A DNA stretch of 25,211 nucleotides, taken from positions 1-25,211 of the forward strand of contig CAYJEQ010000037.1 of the NCBI GenBank assembly GCA_964369235.1, given 5' to 3'. This document shows, one piece after another, positions 16,543 to 24,055 of this stretch. The notes under the pieces are model-generated. The model made no database searches. It had not been told where the DNA came from and worked only from the letters and a program-made list of their open reading frames with translations. The DNA is from CAYJEQ01 sp964369235. GTDB lineage: Bacteria > Bacillota > Clostridia > Oscillospirales > Ruminococcaceae. Position 1 is the first letter of the stretch. Each line of letters starts with the position of its first letter. Both the position numbers and the translations under genes were made by a program.

Positions 16543-18222
16543 ATGAAGATTAAAAAGCTATTATCCCTAGCCTTCACCCTAGTATTATCGGTAATACTAC
16601 TGCCAACTACCGCATATGGAGATGTAAATGACATTTTTATCTACACTGATCCAGAGGAAGGAATAACATTAAGGTATAAAGTATTATCAGAAAACCCCCA
16701 CGAAGTGGCTGTATTGCCCTTTGATAACGACCACGCCCAAATTACTGAGGAATTAAAAACACGCTCTACCATCACCCTGCCCTCACAGGCTACTAACCCT
16801 GATAACAATGAGGTTTACACTGTTGTAGCTACAGCTATTGCTTATAATGGGAGGCTTAATGCAGGTCCATTTTATGGCTTTAATAATCTGCAAACAGTAA
16901 ACCTGCCTGACACCCTTAGGGAAATCGGGGATTCCACTTTTTACAATTGTACTTCCCTAGAATCAGTTAACCTAGTTGACTCTATAGAAACCATTGCTTC
17001 CTATGCATTCTATGGCTGTAGTAACCTTGAATCTATAACACTACCAGATAACTTAACAGATATTGGAGCGAGTGCTTTTGAATACTGTGAGGCTTTAACC
17101 TCTATAGTATTGCCTGATAATATTACCACCATAGAAAATAGCACTTTTAAAGACTGTGAGAGTTTAACCTCTATAATATTACCTGATAATATGACCACCC
17201 TAAAAAACAGTGCTTTTGAAGGCTGTACTGGACTTACTTCCATTGTCCTTCCTGCTGACCTTCAGTTAATTGGTAGTGGTGCATTTTCTTCTTGCACCTC
17301 CCTTAACAATGTAATAATACCGCCGTTTGTTACACAAGTAGAGATTTTTGCCTTTTCAAATTGCTCTAATATGGATACCATATATTTTGATGGTCCCACC
17401 CCTTCTTTCGGTATGAAACCCTTTGATTTTACCCATGCTGACCTAACACTATACTACAATCCATCATCTGCTGGCTGGGATACCGTTACTGGATTACCAG
17501 ATGCTGAATTACCAGATATTGAACCAGCAGTTATCTCCACCCCTGCCACTCCACCATCTAACAGCCTAGAGGATCTATTTGCTGATTTGACTATTTCGGT
17601 GGGAGATGTTCTACCAACTAGCCATAATGGATATGCCCTACAGTGGTCTTATGATGAGGAGTTTTTCTCCCATGATCTTACAGCTACTAAGTCAGGTCTA
17701 GCTTATCTAACTGCAAAACAGCTAATACCACTAACTATACCTGAGGGACTTTTTTCAGGCATAGATGAAGATGGCAATCCACTGCCTACCTTAACAGCTG
17801 AGATTGCTATAATTGGCGAAGATGGTAGTATCACCGATGACAGTTCTTATGGTTCTACAGGTGGAAGTGTTAAAGCTCCTACATTACTAGAAGGTGGCAA
17901 GCAAGCTATATCAGCTGGTAGCCCACTAACAGTGAAAACCGACGGTAGAATAGAGGAATATCTATACACTAGAATTAACGGTATCATTATCCCAGAGAAA
18001 TACCTAACCCTAAAATCCGGCAGTGTAATTCTTACCCTTAAATCCGACTATACTGCTACTCTTGAGGCTGGTGACTACGAGATTTCGGTAGTGTCCAATA
18101 CTGGTGCTACTAAAACCACCTTTACCATTACAGAGGAAGATGTTGTGGCTATGGAGCCTTTAGATGAGGCTACCAAGACAGATGAAATTACAGTTAAAGA
18201 AAATCCTGCTACAGGACGATAG
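16543..18222 (+). CDS. BspA-like leucine-rich-repeat secreted protein with X2-like domain and NPATGR tail
   Basis: This is an exported protein of 559 residues. The signal peptide is MKIKKLLSLAFTLVLSVILL, with cleavage near AYG|DV (about 26). Seven 23-residue repeats of the LRR_5 (BspA/TpLRR) type cover about 115-275, with the pattern LTSIxLPDNxTxIxxSAFxxC. Such repeats usually mediate binding to host or bacterial surfaces. A middle region (about 290-450) has no family I recognise. An Ig-like X2-type module follows (about 470-545, SGSVILTLKSDYTATLEAGD), related to the one in the 1774-residue protein. The chain ends at KENPATGR, directly before TAG, with no hydrophobic anchor; the divergent neighbour ends NPPTGR. 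A terminator follows closely, so the gene is not simply frameshifted before an anchor. It is transcribed alone. Adhesion or binding is inferred from family. Confidence 0.9.
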   Translation: MKIKKLLSLAFTLVLSVILLPTTAYGDVNDIFIYTDPEEGITLRYKVLSENPHEVAVLPFDNDHAQITEELKTRSTITLPSQATNPDNNEVYTVVATAIAYNGRLNAGPFYGFNNLQTVNLPDTLREIGDSTFYNCTSLESVNLVDSIETIASYAFYGCSNLESITLPDNLTDIGASAFEYCEALTSIVLPDNITTIENSTFKDCESLTSIILPDNMTTLKNSAFEGCTGLTSIVLPADLQLIGSGAFSSCTSLNNVIIPPFVTQVEIFAFSNCSNMDTIYFDGPTPSFGMKPFDFTHADLTLYYNPSSAGWDTVTGLPDAELPDIEPAVISTPATPPSNSLEDLFADLTISVGDVLPTSHNGYALQWSYDEEFFSHDLTATKSGLAYLTAKQLIPLTIPEGLFSGIDEDGNPLPTLTAEIAIIGEDGSITDDSSYGSTGGSVKAPTLLEGGKQAISAGSPLTVKTDGRIEEYLYTRINGIIIPEKYLTLKSGSVILTLKSDYTATLEAGDYEISVVSNTGATKTTFTITEEDVVAMEPLDEATKTDEITVKENPATGR

Positions 18223-18247
18223 TCTTATCACTTTATACTATACAAAA

Positions 18248-18298
18248 ACCCCAGTAAAGAGGCTTTGTAAGCTTTCTTTACTGGGGTAATTTATGCTT
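18248..18298 (+). terminator. Terminator of the BspA-like gene
   Basis: Perfect 13-bp stem (18248-18260 with 18275-18287) followed by TAATTTATGCTTTTTTAT. The loop contains GGCTTTGTAAGC, sharing 14 bases with the repeat element at 612-625. Confidence 0.8.
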
Positions 18299-18495
18299 TT
18301 TTATAAATAATCTCCACTATGTTCCGATTATTTATAAGTTAAAAAGTAATAGTAAAAAGTGAATACATCCAATTGTATTGGCTGGTGTTGGTGTGGCTTC
18401 GCCACATTTATAAAATAGAAAATCAAAGATTTTCACCTTCACTTTTCATTCTTCACTTTTCATTCTTCACTTTTCACTTTTCACTTATTAACTAT
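18296..18495. repeat. Dispersed intergenic repeat element, copy 2
   Basis: Between the convergent BspA-like and typA genes lies a non-coding run of short hairpins. They are ATAAATAATC/GATTATTTAT (18303-18312 with 18326-18335), AATACA/TGTATT (about 18362-18379), TGTGGC-TTC-GCCACA (18392-18406) and GAAAATC-AAA-GATTTTC (18418-18434). Then comes a tandem TTCACTTTTCATTC run (about 18440-18488), whose complement AAAAAGTGAA appears at about 18353-18362, so the two ends could pair into one long stem. This is a MITE-like or REP-like architecture without any coding capacity. Confidence 0.6.
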
Positions 18496-18553
18496 TCCCT
18501 CACCATAGGCAAAGGAATACACCTCAAAACTGTTGTATAAACTTAATTTATAA

Positions 18554-20371
18554 TTACTTCTTGTTAGCAGATCTCTGTCTTTGCTGATTAGATAGAATCT
18601 TCTTTCTCAGACGGATATTCTGTGGTGTTACTTCTAATAGCTCATCATCAGCCATAAACTCCAGTGCTTCTTCCATGCTCATCTTCTTAGCAGGAACTAG
18701 ACGAAGTGCATCGTCAGAACCACTAGCACGCATATTTGTAACCTGTTTTCTCTTACAAACATTTACAGCTAGGTCGTCACCCTTAGGGGACATACCAACG
18801 ATCATACCCTCATATACAGGGGTACCAGGTGTAATAAATAGAACACCTCTGTCCTGTGCATTGTATAGACCGTAAGTTACAGCTTCACCGGATTCAAAAG
18901 CAACTAGGCTTCCTACATGACGCTGAGGAATCTCACCCTTATATGGCTGATATCCGTTAAATACAGAACTCATAATACCTTCACCACGAGTAGCTGTTAG
19001 GAAGGCGCTCTTATATCCAAATAGTCCACGAGCAGGTACTAAGAATTCAATTCTCATTCTGCTACCCTGTGGTGCCATGTGGGTTAACTCACCTTTACGC
19101 TCACCCATAGCTTCCATAATGCTTCCCATATATTCCTCTGGAACATCAACTACTAGATTTTCAATAGGCTCATGGCGCTCACCATCAATATCCTGGAACA
19201 GAACTCTCGGTGTGGAAACCTGAAACTCAAAGCCTTCACGACGCATTGTTTCAATAAGGATGGAAAGATGCATCTCACCTCTACCACTTACCTTAAAGCT
19301 CTCTGCAAGCTCGGTGTCTTCTACTCTTAGGGATACATCTTTTAGTAGCTCTTTGTATAAACGCTCTCTTAAGTGACGAGATGTTACAAACTTACCTTCT
19401 CTACCTGCAAATGGGCTGTCATTTACAGAGAATGTCATCTCAACTGTTGGAGCAGAAATCTGCATAAATGGCAGTGCTTCTGGGTTTTGTGCATCACAGA
19501 TTGTATCACCGATAGTAATATTCTCAATACCGGAGAAACAGATAATATCTCCCACCTTAGCAGTGTCGCAAGCTGTTCTCTTTAGGCCTTCAATCTGGTA
19601 TAGGTTTACGATTTTTCCTCTGTATGGCTTATGTGCTTCGTGGAACTCAGCTACCATTACATCTTGATTCTGCTTAACAGATCCACGCTCAATTCTACCG
19701 ATACCAATTCTACCAACATACTCATTGTAGTCAATAGAGGAAACTAGCACCTGTAGTGGAGCTTCTTCGTCGCCTTCCTGAGCAGGAACATGCTCTAGGA
19801 TTTTATCAAATAGTACTGTTAGATCATCATCAAGCTTCTCTGGAGAAACCCCAGCAATACCCTGTCTACCAGAACAGAAGATAATCGGGCTGTCTAACTG
19901 CTCATCATTAGCATTTAGATCAATTAGTAGTTCTAGTACTTCATCTACTATTTCATATGGTCTTGCATCAGGACGGTCAACCTTATTTATTACAACAATT
20001 ACACGATGGCCTAGTTCTAGCGCCTTCTGTAGTACGAATCTTGTCTGTGGCATAGGCCCTTCAAAAGCATCTACCAGTAGAACAACTCCGTTTACCATCT
20101 TAAGTACACGCTCAACCTCACCACCGAAATCAGCATGTCCAGGTGTGTCAACGATGTTAATCTTAACGCCATTGTAGTGAGCAGATGTGTTCTTTGCTAG
20201 GATTGTAATCCCTCTTTCACGCTCTAGGGCATTGGAATCCATTACTCTGTCCTCTACTACCTGATTCTCTCTAAATGCGCCACCTTGCTTTAGCATTTCA
20301 TCAACCAGTGTTGTTTTACCGTGGTCAACGTGGGCGATGATTGCTATGTTTCTCAAATCTTCTCTAATCAC
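18554..20371 (-). CDS. typA: Translational GTPase TypA/BipA
   Basis: This is a ribosome-associated GTPase of the EF-G family, involved in 50S maturation and stress or low-temperature adaptation. The 605 residues match the family. G motifs are HVDHGKTT (14-21), RGITI (53-57), DTPGHADF (75-82) and NKVD (129-132). Domain II/III follow, then the TypA-specific C-terminal domain, with FKVSGRGEMHLSILIETMRREG (positions about 360-380) and GMSPKGDDLAVNVCKRKQVTN near 527-548. The start is GTG at 20371 with AAAGGA seven bases upstream. It lies downstream of lexA in the same direction; the 115-base gap holds a hairpin, so a separate transcript is likely, although I could not assign a convincing promoter. 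Nothing unusual in sequence. Confidence 0.97.
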   Translation of the reverse strand: MIREDLRNIAIIAHVDHGKTTLVDEMLKQGGAFRENQVVEDRVMDSNALERERGITILAKNTSAHYNGVKINIVDTPGHADFGGEVERVLKMVNGVVLLVDAFEGPMPQTRFVLQKALELGHRVIVVINKVDRPDARPYEIVDEVLELLIDLNANDEQLDSPIIFCSGRQGIAGVSPEKLDDDLTVLFDKILEHVPAQEGDEEAPLQVLVSSIDYNEYVGRIGIGRIERGSVKQNQDVMVAEFHEAHKPYRGKIVNLYQIEGLKRTACDTAKVGDIICFSGIENITIGDTICDAQNPEALPFMQISAPTVEMTFSVNDSPFAGREGKFVTSRHLRERLYKELLKDVSLRVEDTELAESFKVSGRGEMHLSILIETMRREGFEFQVSTPRVLFQDIDGERHEPIENLVVDVPEEYMGSIMEAMGERKGELTHMAPQGSRMRIEFLVPARGLFGYKSAFLTATRGEGIMSSVFNGYQPYKGEIPQRHVGSLVAFESGEAVTYGLYNAQDRGVLFITPGTPVYEGMIVGMSPKGDDLAVNVCKRKQVTNMRASGSDDALRLVPAKKMSMEEALEFMADDELLEVTPQNIRLRKKILSNQQRQRSANKK

Positions 20372-20441
20372 AATATGATCCTTTCTCTTTATCCAATATT
20401 ATTATTTTTTGGATATAACTTGCTTATATTTATCTACATAG

Positions 20442-20469
20442 CTAGTGACGGGCTTTAGCCCGTCACTAG
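20442..20469 (-). terminator. Hairpin between lexA and typA
   Basis: Perfect 12-bp stem CTAGTGACGGGC/GCCCGTCACTAG with loop TTTA, 18 bases after the lexA stop. There is no T-run on either side, so it may be a weak terminator or an mRNA-stabilising hairpin. Confidence 0.6.
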
Positions 20470-20486
20470 TAAAATAACCATTATTA

Positions 20487-21080
20487 CTAATACATTCTTA
20501 TAACAGATATAACCCTACCTAGCACCGACACTTCATCTACTATTATCGGGTCCATGTTGTCGTTTTCTGGCTGTAGGCGATACCTGCCCTTTTCCTTGTA
20601 GAAACGCTTTACTGTTGCTTCATCATCTACCATTGCCACAACTATCTCTCCGTTGTCACAGGTAGGCGTTTGCTGACAGATAATAATATCTCCATCAAGG
20701 ATTGCTGCATTTATCATGCTATCTCCCCTAACATTAAGGGCGAATAAATCTCGCTGATGCCCCTTGTACATTGGGGAAAATGGAATATAATCGGTAATTT
20801 GATGGGCTGCTAGTATTGGCTGTCCTGCTGCTACCTGCCCCACCAGTGGCACCCTAACCACACTGTTATTACCAGCTAGTTGGATACTTCTATTTAGATT
20901 GTTAGAGCTTTTAATAAAGCCTTTTTCCTCTAATATCTTTAGATATTTATGAGCTGTAGAGGTGGATTTTATGCCAACAGCATCACATATCTCTCTAACT
21001 GTAGGAGATAATCCTTCTCCTAATCGCTGGGTTACATACTGAAGTATTAACTGCTCTAGTTCTTCCCTTGCTGGTCGCAT
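20487..21080 (-). CDS. lexA: LexA repressor
   Basis: This is the SOS-response repressor, a self-cleaving DNA-binding protein. The 197 residues contain an N-terminal winged helix (about 1-65; GLSPTVREICDAVGIKSTSTAHKYLKILEEKG region) and the S24 peptidase-like C-terminal domain. The Ala-Gly cleavage site is at Ala85-Gly86 (QVAAGQP), the catalytic serine is Ser121 (GDSM) and the catalytic lysine is Lys158 (ATVKRFYK). All parts needed for RecA-stimulated autocleavage are present. The start ATG 21080 is preceded by AAGGAGGG. A promoter sits at 21126-21154, so it is transcribed separately from the GGDEF operon although only 80 bases separate them. I did not find a GAAC-N4-GTTC SOS box at its own promoter, where autoregulation is expected. 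Confidence 0.96.
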   Translation of the reverse strand: MRPAREELEQLILQYVTQRLGEGLSPTVREICDAVGIKSTSTAHKYLKILEEKGFIKSSNNLNRSIQLAGNNSVVRVPLVGQVAAGQPILAAHQITDYIPFSPMYKGHQRDLFALNVRGDSMINAAILDGDIIICQQTPTCDNGEIVVAMVDDEATVKRFYKEKGRYRLQPENDNMDPIIVDEVSVLGRVISVIRMY

Positions 21081-21125
21081 ACAATTCCCTCCTTATCTCT
21101 AGGGGATATTTTAATCAATTATAGT

Positions 21126-21154
21126 ATTATACCACACTCTTGTCCTTGGTGCAA
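21126..21154 (-). promoter_or_regulatory. Promoter of lexA
   Basis: On the minus strand TTGCAC (21149-21154), a 17-base spacer and TATAAT (21126-21131), starting only seven bases after the end of the upstream GGDEF gene. Confidence 0.65.
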
Positions 21155-21160
21155 GCAGTT

Positions 21161-22423
21161 CTAGTCTTTAGTTAGCTTTACAGTTTTTCTTTGCTGCTTG
21201 GTGGACACTTTGTGCTCGTACATTCTCTTATCAGCTAGACTTATAAGATCTTGTACCCCTAGCCTGTTTTTACTAGATACATTTACTACACCGTAACTAA
21301 TGCTAGTTGAATAGGGTTTTCTGTGGCGAGTGGCAACCTCGTTAATGCTCTGGAAGCATTTCATAGTCTTAAATCCACCTATATATCCATCTGAATCCAG
21401 TCCCACAACTAAAAACTCATCGCCACCTAGTCGTGCAACTGTTTGCTCGTTAAATACCTGTAGCAGATTATCTGCCACCGACTTAATGTAAAAGTCACCT
21501 TCATTATGTCCATAGTTGTCATTTACATATTTTAGCCCGTTCATATCAATATATGCTATAAAGAAATTCTCTTTATCCAGTAGATATCTACCAATCTGCT
21601 CTATAGCCACATCTCGGGTATATGTGCCTGTTTGGGTATCGAAGATAGCTTCTTTTTCTAGGCTTGCTATAAACTGCTTTTCCTTTACAAGATCGTCCGA
21701 TAGAGTTTTATACTTTGACATCTGAATTTGTAGTGAGGCAAAGTGATAAGCATAAAACAGTGAGGCAAAATACCCCATAAATGTCCATACCCCAACCACT
21801 AAATATGCATAGTTTATGCTGTAATCGTGGAAATTTGCTAGTACAGTGGTATATGTTACAAATAAAATAAGGATTACCGATACCAGTGTTGTAACGGAGA
21901 ATTTAATATTCTTTTTATCAGCTAGAATTGTATCCATATACACCTTAGACAGCTTGTTTCTAACTGTGCTTATGGTGGATATAGAGGACAAAAAAGTTAT
22001 AGATATAATAAAGGTAGACAGGGTAATATCCTGTACTATCTCCGACACTGGCATCTTTATAACCAGTGATAGTATAGTTAGTATTATCAGTCTTTTAGAG
22101 AAGATATTCACTACAAAGGACATAGCCCCAAAGAAATTCTTACTCATATCATGGTGGAATATTAACCTATACTGAACCATGGTAGATAGTATAATCAGCA
22201 CCATTAATATAAAGTCATATCTCATGCCATAGTTTATGGCAAATCCAATATACAATATTCCATTGGCTACCCCTGTAATAATGGTGGTAGGTATAATGGA
22301 GTTATTCTGGCCTAGTATATATGAAGAATAACTAAACATTGTGTAGTAATAGGGGGCAAAGGATAGTATAAGTATAGGCAGTAGATAATCCTTAAACATC
22401 TCTATGTTAAGCTCTAGGTTCAT
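21161..22423 (-). CDS. Membrane diguanylate cyclase, canonical GGDEF, no RxxD I-site
   Basis: This is a predicted c-di-GMP synthase at the cytoplasmic membrane. The 420 residues comprise a hydrophobic N-terminal half with about six transmembrane helices (up to about residue 235) of no recognised sensor family, a short coiled linker (about 235-255), and a GGDEF domain (about 257-410). The catalytic motif is intact, GGDEF at 333-337 (ARLGGDEF), with DMNGLKYVND for substrate and metal binding. The inhibitory I-site, expected nine residues before the motif as RxxD, reads FNEQ, so product feedback is predicted to be absent. It is the second gene of an operon, and its ATG overlaps the upstream stop by four bases (ATGA), with GGGGGGAG as ribosome-binding site. 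Its partner has the reverse arrangement. The signal sensed is unknown. Confidence 0.9.
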   Translation of the reverse strand: MNLELNIEMFKDYLLPILILSFAPYYYTMFSYSSYILGQNNSIIPTTIITGVANGILYIGFAINYGMRYDFILMVLIILSTMVQYRLIFHHDMSKNFFGAMSFVVNIFSKRLIILTILSLVIKMPVSEIVQDITLSTFIISITFLSSISTISTVRNKLSKVYMDTILADKKNIKFSVTTLVSVILILFVTYTTVLANFHDYSINYAYLVVGVWTFMGYFASLFYAYHFASLQIQMSKYKTLSDDLVKEKQFIASLEKEAIFDTQTGTYTRDVAIEQIGRYLLDKENFFIAYIDMNGLKYVNDNYGHNEGDFYIKSVADNLLQVFNEQTVARLGGDEFLVVGLDSDGYIGGFKTMKCFQSINEVATRHRKPYSTSISYGVVNVSSKNRLGVQDLISLADKRMYEHKVSTKQQRKTVKLTKD

Positions 22424-23664
22424 CTAAACTCCCCCCTATCCCTGTAAAATTCCGCTTTATTTTTAAACATCTCAGCGTCTGCTTTTTCTATTATAACAGC
22501 AGTACCCGCCTCTAGTAGGTCTTTATCAACTATTACCCAGCCTAAACTAGCAGACACCAGGTGACTGCTAAAGGAATTGTACATGTCAATATTTGTTTCT
22601 ATGCGATATACCACTGTTTCCATTATAGACTGGTCAGCTTCATTTATTACAACTAAAAATTCGTCACCACTAATTCTAGCCACAACATCTTCCTCTCTAA
22701 GAGACATGGAAACTGCGTTGGCAATCTGTATTAGTAGCTTATCTCCAGCAGAGTGACCTAGGGTATCATTAATATGCTTTAGCCCGTTTACATCAATGAA
22801 TATTACCCCAAAATCCGTTCTAGCTGCTGCACAGTAATTATCAATTATGGATAGTATGTATTTCTTATTATATAGATTTGTTAGCTCATCTCGGTCAATT
22901 TTACTTTGTAGCTTGTCCTTAACCTGAGATACTGCACGATGTTCCTCTCTAATGGCGTCGGTATATCTTTTGTAAACTACCATTCTTACAAAGTGTATTG
23001 TGTAGATAAATATATAGTAGAACATAACTATGCTAAAGACCGTCATTGCTGCTAGAAGTATTGCCTGTTCCACATAATAGTATCTTGACAGGAATAACTG
23101 AGCAAAGATAGAGTTGGTAATCACTACTGCTGTCGCAAATATAGCTAACATATAGGAGTATTGATCAGAGCTAGTTAGCCTTTTAATATCTGATAGTGCG
23201 ATAATCTGGGCTTTTTCCATGCCCACTTCTAAAAGCAGCAGCACCACTATTAGAATTACACAGGTTATAAACAGGCTCTCATACCTGTATCTGGGTATCT
23301 CCACTGTCGCATAGGGATATATTCCACTATTTACCCCAACAATGTAGGACACCACCAAATGAACCATGGATATATGCATAATGAATATTGAGGCTCCTGC
23401 CCAAATCTGTTTAAATGACGCCTCGGATATGGTTTTAAACTCAATCATCAGCACCAGCAAACAGCCCATATAAACAAGATAATGGGGGAGATGTAGTTGG
23501 TAGACCACATATATTAAAATGGTGTTTAGAGATGTAAATAGAAGTTTTAGTATATTGCTTTCTATACTGTGGGATAGAATTTTTGTAGCGTATCTAAGTA
23601 TGTAAAAATTATATATAAAAAAGGACAACAAAGATGCGATTAGATAGATATCAGTTTCAGTCAT
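22420..23664 (-). CDS. Membrane GGDEF protein, SGDEF variant with RxxD I-site
   Basis: This is the first gene of a two-gene c-di-GMP operon. I start it at ATG 23664 (MTETDIYLIASLL), because AAGGAGG lies six bases upstream; a frame extended to 23736 adds 24 residues with no ribosome-binding site. The 414 residues have about seven N-terminal transmembrane helices (to about 225), a coiled linker (about 230-250) and a GGDEF domain (about 252-405). The signature is SGDEF (332-336) instead of GGDEF, preceded by a perfect I-site, Arg323-x-x-Asp326 (REEDVVARISGDEF). DVNGLKHIND is present. SGDEF variants can be active or degenerate, so it may be a cyclase with feedback inhibition or a c-di-GMP receptor. 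It has the same layout and length as the downstream gene, so the pair probably arose by duplication. Confidence 0.88.
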   Translation of the reverse strand: MTETDIYLIASLLSFFIYNFYILRYATKILSHSIESNILKLLFTSLNTILIYVVYQLHLPHYLVYMGCLLVLMIEFKTISEASFKQIWAGASIFIMHISMVHLVVSYIVGVNSGIYPYATVEIPRYRYESLFITCVILIVVLLLLEVGMEKAQIIALSDIKRLTSSDQYSYMLAIFATAVVITNSIFAQLFLSRYYYVEQAILLAAMTVFSIVMFYYIFIYTIHFVRMVVYKRYTDAIREEHRAVSQVKDKLQSKIDRDELTNLYNKKYILSIIDNYCAAARTDFGVIFIDVNGLKHINDTLGHSAGDKLLIQIANAVSMSLREEDVVARISGDEFLVVINEADQSIMETVVYRIETNIDMYNSFSSHLVSASLGWVIVDKDLLEAGTAVIIEKADAEMFKNKAEFYRDRGEFR

Positions 23665-23757
23665 AGTATGCCTCCTTAGTATTTCTGTCTGTGATAATAT
23701 TCTGCCATTTATCCACCTTAGTCTAGCTGTGTACAAACAGCATATATTCTCAGAATA

Positions 23758-23786
23758 ATTATATCACTTTTGACATAGTTAGTCAA
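23758..23786 (-). promoter_or_regulatory. Promoter of the GGDEF operon
   Basis: On the minus strand TTGACT (23781-23786), a 17-base spacer and TATAAT (23758-23763). The leader is about 85 bases; no c-di-GMP riboswitch motif is visible in it. Confidence 0.75.
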
Positions 23787-23914
23787 AGAAATCTACAATT
23801 ATTTTCACGAAAATAACGGATTTTCTATAAAATATACTTTTTCTAGAAAATTTTACTTTATTTTGCATATATAGATTTTATATTTTGTTGTAATATAGGG
23901 AATGTTCGGGGTTA

Positions 23915-23941
23915 TTGGCACTCATGACCCTGGAGTGCTAA
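23915..23941. promoter_or_regulatory. CIRCE element 1 (HrcA operator)
   Basis: TTGGCACTC, nine bases, GAGTGCTAA: the CIRCE inverted repeat with one change from TTAGCACTC in the left arm. It lies about 29 bases upstream of the hrcA -35 box. Confidence 0.93.
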
Positions 23942-23969
23942 AATAATTGTAAATAAATTGTTAAAGCCC

Positions 23970-23998
23970 TTGACAAGGTAAAAAAAACATGGTAAAGT
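23970..23998 (+). promoter_or_regulatory. Promoter of hrcA
   Basis: TTGACA (23970-23975), a 17-base spacer and TAAAGT (23993-23998). Transcription would begin near 24005, at the edge of the second CIRCE. Confidence 0.75.
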
Positions 23999-24005
23999 GA
24001 TACCA

Positions 24006-24032
24006 CTGGCACTCGAAGTCACAGAGTGCTAA
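24006..24032. promoter_or_regulatory. CIRCE element 2 (HrcA operator)
   Basis: CTGGCACTC, nine bases, GAGTGCTAA. It covers the predicted transcription start, so the hairpin is also in the mRNA leader, 23 bases before the hrcA start codon. Confidence 0.93.
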
Positions 24033-24055
24033 AAGAGGGAGGTCGGATCATAACT

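Noticed and set aside
18440..18488. TTCACTTTTCATTC tandem run as a possible CRISPR or origin
   Set aside because: No spacers and no DnaA-box cluster; better explained as part of a dispersed hairpin element.
23665..23736. Longer start for the first GGDEF gene (23736)
   Set aside because: The 24 extra residues are hydrophilic and lack a ribosome-binding site; the ATG at 23664 has AAGGAGG at good spacing and starts directly before the first membrane helix.
23665..23757. c-di-GMP riboswitch in the leader of the GGDEF operon
   Set aside because: No GEMM-type conserved core is visible, and the leader of about 85 bases is largely unstructured.
24026..24055. GTG start at 24026 for hrcA
   Set aside because: It lies inside CIRCE 2; ATG 24056 has a ribosome-binding site and gives the usual family length.
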